This document shows positions 1 to 8,109 of a DNA stretch of 39,294 bases, one piece after another. The notes under the pieces were generated by a model. It saw only the letters and a program-made list of their open reading frames with translations. It was not told the origin of the DNA and did not search any database. Position 1 is the first letter of the stretch, and each line of letters starts with the position of its first letter. The position numbers were made by a program, and so were the translations under genes. Origin of the DNA: Sulfuricurvum sp. MLSB. GTDB taxonomy: Bacteria > Campylobacterota > Campylobacteria > Campylobacterales > Sulfurimonadaceae. Where the stretch lies: the NCBI RefSeq assembly GCF_000747095.1, contig NZ_JQGL01000023.1:1-39294 (forward strand), read 5' to 3'.

Positions 1-52
1 CGTCCATACGGTTGTGGAAATCGACGGCGAAACAATGGTCAAAGAGAAATAA
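1..52 (+). CDS. 3' end of an unidentified protein
   Basis: An open frame enters from the left edge and stops with TAA at 50-52. The visible tail is VHTVVEIDGETMVKEK. It is too short to assign to a family. It converges on pstB, and the two stops are about 20 bp apart with a hairpin between them. That this frame is coding is inferred only from its being open and from the terminator placed just after its stop. Confidence 0.45.
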   Translation, partial: VHTVVEIDGETMVKEK

Positions 53-71
53 AAAAAGGGCGCTGCCCTTT
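50..71 (-). terminator. Rho-independent terminator of the pstCAB operon
   Basis: A perfect 7-bp stem, AAAGGGC (55-61) and GCCCTTT (65-71), encloses a 3-base loop. Read on the minus strand it is followed by a T run (complement of the A run at 50-57), directly after the pstB stop codon. It probably ends the pst transcript. On the plus strand no T run follows, so it is weaker for the incoming gene. Confidence 0.75.
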
Positions 72-72
72 A

Positions 73-858
<786 letters not shown>

Positions 859-861
859 AAA

Positions 862-1707
862 TTATTTCCTTTTCTTTCCGTAGAATAAGATCAGTCGTCC
901 CAGAATATTGAGTCCCAAAATGAACATCGAAAGGATGAATGCGGCGGCCCATCCAAGCTGCTGCCAGTCTTCGTACGGACTGATCGCATAGTTAAAAATC
1001 GTCACGGTCAATGAAGGCATCGCGGCGTTCAGATCGGTCGTGAAAAAGTTGTCATTGAACGAGGTAAAGAGCAGCGGTGCCGTTTCTCCTCCGACGCGGG
1101 CGATTCCCAGCAGCACTCCCGTCAAAATCCCTGCTTTGGCACCGCGGTAGACGACATCCATGATCACCTTGTATTTCGGTGCGCCGAGGGCAAATGCCGC
1201 TTCGCGCAGCGTGCCGGGCACCAGCTGGAGCATGTCATCGGTCGTGCGCAAAATGATCGGAATCATAATGATACCCAATGCGATCGCTCCCGCCCAGGCA
1301 CTGAAATGCCCCATCGGCATAACGACGACGGCATACACGAATGCCCCGATTACGATCGAGGGGGCCGACATCATGATGTCGCTGATATCGCGGATCGTAT
1401 GTGCCAGTTTGGAGTTTTTGCCGTATTCGCTGAGATACGTTCCCGCCATGATTCCCAGCGGAACACCGATCAGCGTGGCAAGGCCTACGAGGATCAGTTG
1501 CCCGACGAGGGCGTGCTTAAGACCGCTCTCTGCGTATCCCGGAGGCGCCCCTTCCATCGTGAAGATCGTGAGATTCAGGGCATTGATCCCGTTGCTGACC
1601 AGAATCCACAAAATCCAGAACAAAAAGCCCAGCGCGACAACGGCGCTCAGCGTCGAGAAGGATAACGCGATGCGGTTGATCAAAATCCGTTTTTGGGTTG
1701 AGGTCAT
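862..1707 (-). CDS. pstA: Phosphate ABC transporter permease PstA
   Basis: PstA is one of the two membrane subunits forming the phosphate channel. The 281-residue protein has an N-terminal membrane helix (about residues 12-37), further hydrophobic segments, and the cytoplasmic EAA-type coupling loop around REAAFALGAPKYKVIMDVV that contacts PstB. Its ATG overlaps the pstC stop in an ATGA (1704-1707), and pstB follows after three bases, which is typical translational coupling within pstCAB. No internal defect is visible. Transcription is expected from the Pho-type promoter upstream of pstC and possibly by read-through from phoU. Confidence 0.96.
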   Translation of the reverse strand: MTSTQKRILINRIALSFSTLSAVVALGFLFWILWILVSNGINALNLTIFTMEGAPPGYAESGLKHALVGQLILVGLATLIGVPLGIMAGTYLSEYGKNSKLAHTIRDISDIMMSAPSIVIGAFVYAVVVMPMGHFSAWAGAIALGIIMIPIILRTTDDMLQLVPGTLREAAFALGAPKYKVIMDVVYRGAKAGILTGVLLGIARVGGETAPLLFTSFNDNFFTTDLNAAMPSLTVTIFNYAISPYEDWQQLGWAAAFILSMFILGLNILGRLILFYGKKRK

Positions 1708-2505
1708 TGTCCTTTCCTCACTTTACGTAAAAAGTAGAATTTCGCGACGGCGATGACGACGAAACTCATGATCAGAAGCGTCAGTGCCAACCCGAAAAGG
1801 CTTGAGAAATAGAGTGACGAATCGGCTTCGGTGAATTCGTTGGCCAGCGTAACCGGAATGGACGTCGTCGGATCGAGAATCGAACTTGGGGTATGGTGGA
1901 CATTCCCCATCACGAATGTGACCGCCATCGTCTCCCCGATCGCCCGTCCCAGAGCCAGAATAAGCGAACCGATGATCCCCGCTTTGGCGTAAGGGATGAT
2001 GATGTCTTTGATGACGTCCCACTGCGTTCCGCCCAGCGCGTAGGCGGACTCTTTGAGAATATCGGGGGTGGTGTTCATCGCGTCGCGCGTCACGCAGCCC
2101 GATCCCCATGCCGCCGAAAAGGTCGCGGATGATGGGGACGAAGTAAAAAAGCCCCCACATACCGTAGATAACCGAAGGGATGGCGGCGAGGAGTTCGACG
2201 CTCACGCCGAAAAATCCTTTGATTTTGTCATGAGCAATTTCGCTGAGGAAAATAGCGACCCCGATCGCGACGGGGATGGCGATGAGCATCGCCAGAAACG
2301 TCGAAACGACCGAACCGAAGATGGCCGCGAAAGCTCCGAACTTGTCAACGTTGGGAGCCCACTCGTCTTTCGTGATGAAATCGAACCCGAAAGCGTTCAT
2401 CGCTTCGGTCGAATGCTCGAATAAGACGACAAAAATCCATGCGACGATGAAAAGGATCAGCAGTGCGCTGAAACGGGTCATGTTGTGAAAGATTCTATCG
2501 ATCAT
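1704..2505 (-). pseudogene. pstC: Phosphate permease pstC, disrupted by an internal frame-shifting deletion
   Basis: PstC is the partner permease of PstA. Translation from ATG 2503-2505 (SD AAGG at 2512-2515) gives about 137 good PstC residues ending FGGMGIGL, then nonsense. From about 2093 another frame resumes PstC with TRDAMNTTPDILKESAYALG, including the EAA loop and C-terminal helices, and ends at 1704. In PstC proteins the GIG and RDxM segments are separated by a membrane helix of the type LTAGIILAIMIIPFIAAV. Here about 17-19 residues are absent and the frame changes, so a deletion of some 50-56 bp (length 2 mod 3) fits better than a simple indel. As read, no functional PstC can be made. 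Assembly error is the main alternative. Confidence 0.88.
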
Positions 2506-2546
2506 ACATTGCCTTGCAAAGGGGATATCCCTGAAAAATGGAGGCA

Positions 2547-2580
2547 ATTGTATTACGCGATGATTACAACTTTGTTACGA
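2547..2580 (-). promoter_or_regulatory. Pho-box promoter of pstCAB
   Basis: On the minus strand: half-site TCGTAAC (2580-2574), 4 bp, half-site TTGTAAT (2569-2563), exactly 10 bp, then TACAAT (2552-2547) as -10. A further 11-bp-phased unit GCGTAAT (2558-2552) overlaps the -10. The layout matches the phoU, pstS and porin promoters. It lies 42 bp upstream of the pstC ATG and overlaps the last codons of cca. Binding by the PhoB-like regulator encoded at 5354-6043 is inferred. Confidence 0.8.
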
Positions 2581-3948
2581 GAGGTGCTCAGAGAGCCATT
2601 CAAGGGCTTCGGCGCGGGTCGTGATTTTACGGTGCAGCTGAGCTTCGAATGCGGCATTCAGGATAGGTGTGAACGCTTCGGAGGGTGTCATTCCGGCTTC
2701 GATTAAATCCCGACCCATCAGCAGCGGCTTGGGCGGAGCGAATAAAACCCCAAGCGTTTGGGCACGATTGCGCAGCCATTCTCCGGCATCAAAGGTTCCG
2801 GGGGTATCGCCGAGGAAAGCGCGGCCGAAAAAATCGGCTTCGGCGACGCGGATCATGTCGTCAATGCACACGTGCGTGCTCAGGCGGAGGATGGCACACT
2901 CGTCGGCATCGGCACGGTAGAGTTTGCGAGGCCATCCGTGATAGCGGACAAGAGGGAGTACCGCTTCGATCAGCGATTTGTCATCGGTTACGTTGAGCAG
3001 CCATGAGCGGGCAAGTTCCACCCCGACTTCGGCATGATGGGGCGCATTGAGTTTGCCGTTTTCGATAACGGTTGTCTGGGGCTTTCCGATGTCGTGCAGC
3101 AACACCGCCAACATCAAGATCAGATCCCGTTTGGCGTCACCGCTGCGTCGTGACGCCATGACGTCGACCGACATCAGGACATGCGTCCATACGTCCCCTT
3201 CGGGATGAGAAGCGTAATCCTGCGGCGTTGATTCGAGTTGGTCGAGCGGCGTAAAAAACGAAAGGCCTCCCATCTCTTTGAGCAATGTCAGGCCCAAAGA
3301 TGGGCGGAGGCTGAGGAGGAGCTTTCTGAGCTCTTCAAAAATCCGCTCTTTTGGGAGTTCATTCAATGCCCCTTGCGCAATCATGGTGCGGCACAGCCGC
3401 AAAAGCATTTCGTCGTATTCGAGTTCAAACCGGGCGGCAAACTGGATTGCACGGAGGACCCGAAGCGGGTCGTCGACAAACGTTTCGGGATCGACGCACG
3501 CAAGCCGCTTGCGTTCAAGATCCCCGATTCCGCCGTAGGGGTCCAGAAACGTGTGTGTTATGGGATCGTAACCGATCGCGTTGATCGTAAAATCACGCCG
3601 CCTCGCCGCCGCGGCGAAATCGATGTCGCTGTGCCACGAAACCTCAAAACCTTTGTGCCCGAATCCCCGTTTCGACTCGGTGCGGGGAGGAGAAAAATCG
3701 AGGTGGTAGCCTGCATACGAGAGTTTGAGAACCCCGAAACTTTTACCGACCAGATTGACGCGTCCGAACGGTTTCAAAAGTGCTTCCAGGGTTTCCAATG
3801 ACGTTACGCCGTAGAGTTCGATGTCGATATCGGGGTTTTGGTTTCGGGTGAAATGGTCGCGTACAAATCCTCCGACCAGAATCGGCTTGATCCCTGAGGC
3901 CCAAAGATGTTCGATCAATGAGGCAAGGGGAGGGGAAAGCGGGATCAT
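2575..3948 (-). CDS. cca: CCA tRNA nucleotidyltransferase / poly(A) polymerase family protein with HD domain
   Basis: This enzyme family adds or repairs the 3'-CCA of tRNAs using CTP and ATP. The 457-residue protein has the class II nucleotidyltransferase head with GGFVRD (about 26-31) and the metal-binding DxD in DIDIE (about 40-44), then RRDFTINAIGYDP and the RNA/nucleotide-binding neck. A C-terminal HD phosphohydrolase domain follows, with LLHDIGKP. Such HD-bearing forms are the bacterial multifunctional CCA type. Its ATG overlaps the stop of the upstream kinase by four bases (ATGA, 3945-3948), so it is probably co-translated with a phosphate sensor kinase. The one tRNA in this window already encodes its CCA, which suggests a repair role. 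Activity against poly(A) cannot be excluded. Confidence 0.9.
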   Translation of the reverse strand: MIPLSPPLASLIEHLWASGIKPILVGGFVRDHFTRNQNPDIDIELYGVTSLETLEALLKPFGRVNLVGKSFGVLKLSYAGYHLDFSPPRTESKRGFGHKGFEVSWHSDIDFAAAARRRDFTINAIGYDPITHTFLDPYGGIGDLERKRLACVDPETFVDDPLRVLRAIQFAARFELEYDEMLLRLCRTMIAQGALNELPKERIFEELRKLLLSLRPSLGLTLLKEMGGLSFFTPLDQLESTPQDYASHPEGDVWTHVLMSVDVMASRRSGDAKRDLILMLAVLLHDIGKPQTTVIENGKLNAPHHAEVGVELARSWLLNVTDDKSLIEAVLPLVRYHGWPRKLYRADADECAILRLSTHVCIDDMIRVAEADFFGRAFLGDTPGTFDAGEWLRNRAQTLGVLFAPPKPLLMGRDLIEAGMTPSEAFTPILNAAFEAQLHRKITTRAEALEWLSEHLS

Positions 3949-5360
3949 TTGCTTGGCTTTTTGGATTTTTCAACAAAGTTTTCGAGGGGAAAACTAAAAG
4001 TTGAGCCGATGCCGAGCGTGCTGTCGATGTTCAGTATAGTGTCGTGAAGTTTGAGAATGTAGCTGACGATAGAGAGTCCCAGCCCCATCGAATTGTCCCA
4101 TCGGTTTTTTTGGACACGGTAGAACTTGGACGTGATTTTGTCGAGTTCCGCCGGGGCGATCCCGATCCCTTTATCGTTCACCGAAATAGCGGTTTGGGTG
4201 AGCGAGAGGGTTACTTCCTCTTCGGAATATTTAAGGGCGTTGTCGATGAGGTTGGTGATGACGAGTTCGATCATTGTTTTATCGGCAAACACCGTTTTGG
4301 AAATACCGTTATAGACGATTTTTCGGTCAGGATATTTTGCCTGCAGAAGGGATACGATCTCGGCACATACTTCGCCTATGTCAAACGCGGAAGGTTTAAT
4401 CGAGAGATCGTTGTTTTCAAGTTTGACGGAAAGGGCGAGGCGGTCCAGCATCAGCGTCACCCTGTGGGTATTGGTAATGATTTTGTCCAGAAACTTTTCA
4501 CGGATTTTCGGATCGATTTCCGGATCGTCGTGCAGCGTTTCGGCGTATCCCATAATCGCGGCGATCGGGTTTTTGAATTCGTGGCTGATCGCCGAGAGGA
4601 TATCGTTTTGCTGTTTGTTGATCAGCCGCAGCTTCGCGGTGTGTTTGCGTTTTTGTTTGTCGCGGTTATGGAGCTTTTTGACCAGATTTTTCAGCATGAT
4701 CGAGATTTGTAGAAATTCGCGGAAATACTCGGGTTTGAGAACCGCTCTGTAGTTTTTGGCCGATATTTCGTCCAGATAGCGGGTGATCTGGACGATGTCG
4801 TAGCGCGCTTTTTTGGAGATGTTATAGGCGATTGCCAGTGCGATGATCGTCAGTATCGCAAACGCCGCAAAAAATTTGATCCATAACGCGTAAAAATGGT
4901 CCATAACGTTTTTGAGACTCATCGCGAGGCGGAGATAAAGGGTTTGATGTTTGTGGGTTGTTATTTTTTTGGCGATGTAGATGAAATCGGTTTTAAGGGT
5001 TTCGGAATACCGGACGGTCATACCGTAGGACGCGCTCATCGAATGCATCACTTCGATACGATTCAGATGATTTTCCATCGTTTTTTTGTCGGTATCGCTT
5101 TCGGCGATAACGGTGCCGTCCTCGGCGATGATCGTGACGCGGTAGCCTGTTTTTTTAGCCGTTTGAGCCGCCAAACGGTCGAAATTTCCGGTTTCGGAGA
5201 CGGGAACTTCCAATAATTCGATGCCCCGCAACAATTGGACTTTTCCGTCTTCGATGATCATTGATTTGAGGGTAAAAAAACTGATCAGCGAGGCGATGGC
5301 CAGTGCTGCGACAAAAAGGCCGAGGACATTGAGAAAAAAGAGTTGATGGATTTTCAGCAC
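3945..5360 (-). CDS. Sensor histidine kinase, PhoR-like
   Basis: This membrane kinase probably phosphorylates the adjacent response regulator when phosphate is scarce. It has 471 residues: membrane helix 1 at about 7-29, a periplasmic domain of about 125 residues, helix 2 at about 162-180, and a HAMP-like linker. The dimerisation/phosphoacceptor domain has His260 in SAISHEFKNP. The HATPase_c domain shows the N box (TNLIDNALKYS), G1 (DKGIGI) and G2 (MGLGLSIV). The start is GTG at 5358-5360, overlapping the regulator stop by 7 bp. The large periplasmic domain differs from the short one of E. coli PhoR. The phosphate role is inferred from position between phoU and pst and from the shared promoter motif. 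Confidence 0.88.
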   Translation of the reverse strand: MLKIHQLFFLNVLGLFVAALAIASLISFFTLKSMIIEDGKVQLLRGIELLEVPVSETGNFDRLAAQTAKKTGYRVTIIAEDGTVIAESDTDKKTMENHLNRIEVMHSMSASYGMTVRYSETLKTDFIYIAKKITTHKHQTLYLRLAMSLKNVMDHFYALWIKFFAAFAILTIIALAIAYNISKKARYDIVQITRYLDEISAKNYRAVLKPEYFREFLQISIMLKNLVKKLHNRDKQKRKHTAKLRLINKQQNDILSAISHEFKNPIAAIMGYAETLHDDPEIDPKIREKFLDKIITNTHRVTLMLDRLALSVKLENNDLSIKPSAFDIGEVCAEIVSLLQAKYPDRKIVYNGISKTVFADKTMIELVITNLIDNALKYSEEEVTLSLTQTAISVNDKGIGIAPAELDKITSKFYRVQKNRWDNSMGLGLSIVSYILKLHDTILNIDSTLGIGSTFSFPLENFVEKSKKPSK

Positions 5361-6043
5361 AGGGTGTATCCGACTCCTCGTACGGTTTTGATGTAATCTT
5401 TGGTTTTGTCAGGGTCTATTTTTTCTTTGAGACGGTTGATGGCGACATTGACGGTTCGCTCCTGATATATTTCGTCCCCGCTCCACACGTGTTCGAGGAG
5501 ATAATCGCGGTCTAACACGACATTTTGATTGGCAATCAGTGCGTGGAGAAGGTCGAATTCGAGCTTGGTCAGCTCAACGGGGGTCCCTTCGATGGTGAGG
5601 GTTCTGGCTGCCAGGTTGAGCGACATATCCCGGTACACGAGCGACCCTTCCATCGAGAGTTTTTTGGTGCGGCGCAAAATGGCGCGTACCCGAAGGACAA
5701 GCTCTTTCATGCTGAACGGCTTGGTGATGTAATCGTCTCCTCCCCGCTCAAACCCCTGCTCGATATCTTCATCTTTGTGCTTGGCACTGACAAAGATAAC
5801 GGGGGTCTGAACCCCTTTTTTGCGGAGCATGTCGACAAATTCGCTTCCTTCGGCACCGGGAAGATTGCGATCCATCAAAATCAGATCGACGTTCTCTTCT
5901 TCCAGTGCCTCCTGCACCCGTTTCGTATTCAGAAAACCGATGGTTTCGAATCCTTCTTTACCCAGATGGTACTCCATCAGCTCCAGAATATCCTGCTCAT
6001 CCTCGACGATCAGTATTAGTGCGTCCACGTACGGTTTCCTCAT
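5354..6043 (-). CDS. OmpR/PhoB-family response regulator
   Basis: The 229-residue regulator has a receiver domain with acidic residues Glu15/Asp16, phosphoacceptor Asp58, Ser86 and Lys108. It is followed by a winged-helix DNA-binding domain (about 135-229) with a recognition helix around QERTVNVAINRLKEKI. The start at ATG 6041-6043 is chosen because the receiver motif begins a few residues later and phoU stops four bases upstream; a longer frame starting inside phoU exists but is unlikely. It lies between phoU and a PhoR-like kinase, and Pho-box-like promoters surround it, so it is the best candidate for a PhoB-type activator acting on this locus. Direct binding is inferred. Confidence 0.9.
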   Translation of the reverse strand: MRKPYVDALILIVEDEQDILELMEYHLGKEGFETIGFLNTKRVQEALEEENVDLILMDRNLPGAEGSEFVDMLRKKGVQTPVIFVSAKHKDEDIEQGFERGGDDYITKPFSMKELVLRVRAILRRTKKLSMEGSLVYRDMSLNLAARTLTIEGTPVELTKLEFDLLHALIANQNVVLDRDYLLEHVWSGDEIYQERTVNVAINRLKEKIDPDKTKDYIKTVRGVGYTLC

Positions 6044-6047
6044 GGTG

Positions 6048-6719
6048 TTAGTTGTAAATATGCAGCTCTCCGCCTTTTTGTGCGTAGAGGAGCAGCGCAG
6101 CGATATTAACGGCACGATCACCCGAACGCTCGAGCTTGCGGAGCGTTCCGAGTACTTTGACGTATTCGACTGAAAGTTCGCCCGATTTGATGATAAGAGT
6201 CAAAAGCTCTTTTTCCATTATAGAAAAGAGATCGTCGTTTTTGGACTCTTCGACCATCACTTTACGGTACAGATCTTCGGCGTCACAGACTTCTTTGGCT
6301 TCCAAACACTCGTAAATGTATTGTAGCGCATTGAGCGTCGTTTTATGCAGCTGGATCATGGCACCGGTCAAAACGCTCAGATCGCACTCTCCGGCGCAGT
6401 GTTCCTGAAGACGGCGGGCGTATTTGCGCATGCCGTCTCCGATGCGGTCGAGCTCATTGGTCATTTTCAGATAGGCGACAAGCAAACGGAGTTCATCGGC
6501 TTCGGGGCCGAACAGTGCAAACGTTTTGATAATTTCATTATCGATTTTATTTGCATCGCTTTGGAGATTCTTCAGATGGATTCGCGCGCTTTCGTACAAT
6601 GCGGTATCGTGATTTTCAAACGCATGAAGGGTATCTTCGCTGGTGCGGATGATTTGCAGCAAAAGGGCTGAAATCATCGAGCGAATTTCACTGAGTTTGT
6701 TTTCATAGCGTGGTAACAT
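6048..6719 (-). CDS. phoU: Phosphate signalling regulator PhoU
   Basis: PhoU links the Pst transporter to the PhoR-type kinase and represses the Pho response when phosphate is plentiful. The 223-residue protein has two repeated helical-bundle PhoU domains, with the metal-site signature ELDRIGD in the first (about 88-94) and a matching KLERSGDRAVNIA near the C-terminus. The start ATG 6717-6719 is preceded by AAAGG at 6726-6730. It is first in the minus-strand cluster phoU, response regulator, kinase, cca, pstCAB and has its own Pho-box promoter, back to back with that of pstS. Length and motifs are complete. Confidence 0.94.
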   Translation of the reverse strand: MLPRYENKLSEIRSMISALLLQIIRTSEDTLHAFENHDTALYESARIHLKNLQSDANKIDNEIIKTFALFGPEADELRLLVAYLKMTNELDRIGDGMRKYARRLQEHCAGECDLSVLTGAMIQLHKTTLNALQYIYECLEAKEVCDAEDLYRKVMVEESKNDDLFSIMEKELLTLIIKSGELSVEYVKVLGTLRKLERSGDRAVNIAALLLYAQKGGELHIYN

Positions 6720-6749
6720 AACTAACCTTTGGACAGGAATTGGTGCGCG

Positions 6750-6783
6750 ATTGTAGCGCCCATTTATAACAGTGCGATTACAA
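6750..6783 (-). promoter_or_regulatory. Pho-box promoter of phoU operon
   Basis: Minus strand: TTGTAAT (6783-6777), CGCA, CTGTTAT (6772-6766), exactly 10 bp, TACAAT (6755-6750). Transcription would start near 6743, about 24 bp before the phoU ATG. The distal half-site forms an 8-bp inverted repeat (GATTACAA/TTGTAATC) with that of the divergent pstS promoter. This implies autoregulation of the PhoB-like regulator. Confidence 0.8.
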
Positions 6784-6795
6784 AGAGCCGGCAGC

Positions 6796-6829
6796 TTGTA
6801 ATCTTTTTGTTATCCGGCGGTTTTACAAT
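6796..6829 (+). promoter_or_regulatory. Pho-box promoter of pstS
   Basis: Plus strand: TTGTAAT (6796-6802), CTTT, TTGTTAT (6807-6813), exactly 10 bp, TACAAT (6824-6829). The 7-4-7 arrangement with 11-bp phasing is the geometry of an E. coli PhoB box replacing the -35. The predicted start is near 6836; the pstS SD AAGG is at 6847-6850. Confidence 0.82.
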
Positions 6830-6858
6830 GGCACCATCAAAACACCAAGGACATCAAG

Positions 6859-7860
6859 ATGCTAACGAAAGCTACCAAAGGTTTAGTCATCGCGGCCATC
6901 GCTGCGACTTCAATGATCGCTGCTGATAAAATCAACGGCGCAGGAGCGACATTCCCGGCTCCATGTTATTACGATTGGGCGTACAACTACCAAAAAGCGA
7001 CCAAAACGCGCGTCAACTATCAGTCTATCGGATCCGGCGGCGGTATCAAGCAGGTTTCAGAGCGTATCGTTGATTTCGGTGCTACGGATGCTCCGTTGAC
7101 GCCGAAAGAGCTTGATAAAGCCAAACTAACCCAATTCCCGGCCGTTATCGGTTCGATTGTCGTAGCGCATAACCTGCCGGGTGTTGCGGATGAAAAATTA
7201 AAACTCAAAAACAGTGTTGTTGCCGACATCTTCGCCGGCAAGATCACGATGTGGAATGATCCGGCCATCGCGGCGGACAATGCTGGGATCAACCTCCCTG
7301 CGCAAAAAATCATCGTAGCCCACCGTTCTGACGGATCGGGGACAACGCACGTTTTCACCGACTACCTGAGTGAGTCTTCTAAAATGTGGAAAAGCAAATT
7401 CGGTGTCGGTAAAGCGATCGGCTGGGCAACCGGCGTCGGCGGAAAAGGGAATGAGGGTGTGACCAATATCATCAAACAAACCCCGTATTCGATCGGTTAC
7501 ATCGAAAATGCCTACAAAGAGAAAAACAACCTCTCTGCCGCAACGCTCCAAAGCGCCAGCGGAAAATGGGTAAGCGCCCGTACGGCTACGTTCCAAAATG
7601 CGGTCAAACAGGCTAAATGGAGCAAAAAAGACCACTTTTTCAGCTCACTCGTTATGCAAGACGGCGATGCGACCTATCCGATCGTCGCGGCAACGTTCAT
7701 CCTGATGCCCAAAGAGAAAGCCGAAGTGAACGCCGAAGTGATCAAATTCTTTGACTATTCGTTCCGCAACGGCGACAAAGCGGCTGAAAAACTCGGCTAC
7801 ATCGCCCTTCCGGTCGAAACGACGAACCTTGTTCGCCAATACTGGGCGGAAACTAAATAA
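6859..7860 (+). CDS. pstS: Periplasmic phosphate-binding protein PstS
   Basis: PstS captures phosphate in the periplasm and delivers it to PstC/PstA. The 333-residue precursor has a signal peptide (positive N-terminus, hydrophobic core VIAAIAATSMIA, likely cleavage near residue 22), then the mature start DKINGAGATFPAP. Phosphate-contacting segments visible are SIGSGGG, DFGATDAPLTP and HRSDGSGTTHVFTDYL. The start at 6859 has SD AAGG eight bases upstream. Unlike the common pstSCAB order, pstS is detached from pstCAB and runs divergently from phoU, but it shares their Pho-box promoter layout. The gene appears intact. Confidence 0.96.
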   Translation: MLTKATKGLVIAAIAATSMIAADKINGAGATFPAPCYYDWAYNYQKATKTRVNYQSIGSGGGIKQVSERIVDFGATDAPLTPKELDKAKLTQFPAVIGSIVVAHNLPGVADEKLKLKNSVVADIFAGKITMWNDPAIAADNAGINLPAQKIIVAHRSDGSGTTHVFTDYLSESSKMWKSKFGVGKAIGWATGVGGKGNEGVTNIIKQTPYSIGYIENAYKEKNNLSAATLQSASGKWVSARTATFQNAVKQAKWSKKDHFFSSLVMQDGDATYPIVAATFILMPKEKAEVNAEVIKFFDYSFRNGDKAAEKLGYIALPVETTNLVRQYWAETK

Positions 7861-7886
7861 GCTTTCCCTGCTTCGCCTTTTCGGGC

Positions 7887-7925
7887 GGGCACCTCTAAAA
7901 GCATTCGGTGCCTTTAGAGGTGCCC
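7887..7925 (+). terminator. Strong hairpin after pstS
   Basis: A 13-bp perfect stem, GGGCACCTCTAAA (7887-7899) with TTTAGAGGTGCCC (7913-7925), encloses a 13-base loop, 27 bp after the pstS stop. There is no T run after it, so it may act as an attenuator or an RNA-stabilising 3' structure instead of a classical terminator. Such a structure would help keep pstS mRNA more abundant than the downstream porin. The rest of 7926-8028 shows nothing recognisable. Confidence 0.6.
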
Positions 7926-8028
7926 TAACACGGCCCATCCGTTTCATCTCTCCCTCTTCACAATCCTTAAGTTTTCAAGTCCGTCCTTGCGTATGCGTTC
8001 GGGCTTGGTTTTTTATCCATTTTCCTTC

Positions 8029-8078
8029 TCGTAATCGTCGTGTAATGTAACATTGGCGTAATCTGTTTTTTCTACAAT
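8029..8078 (+). promoter_or_regulatory. Pho-box promoter of the porin gene, two box copies
   Basis: Proximal box: ATGTAAC (8045-8051), ATTG, GCGTAAT (8056-8062), exactly 10 bp, TACAAT (8073-8078). A second box lies just upstream, TCGTAAT (8029-8035), CGTC, GTGTAAT (8040-8046), out of phase with the first by 16 bp and overlapping it by 2 bp. The predicted start is near 8085, ahead of the SD AGGAG at 8096-8100. Confidence 0.78.
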
Positions 8079-8109
8079 GACACTACAAAAAACATAGGAG
8101 TGATTCTTA

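Noticed and set aside
2093-2547. Programmed frameshifting as explanation for the split pstC
   Set aside because: A whole membrane helix is missing at the junction and no slippery sequence is seen, so deletion or misassembly is the simpler reading.
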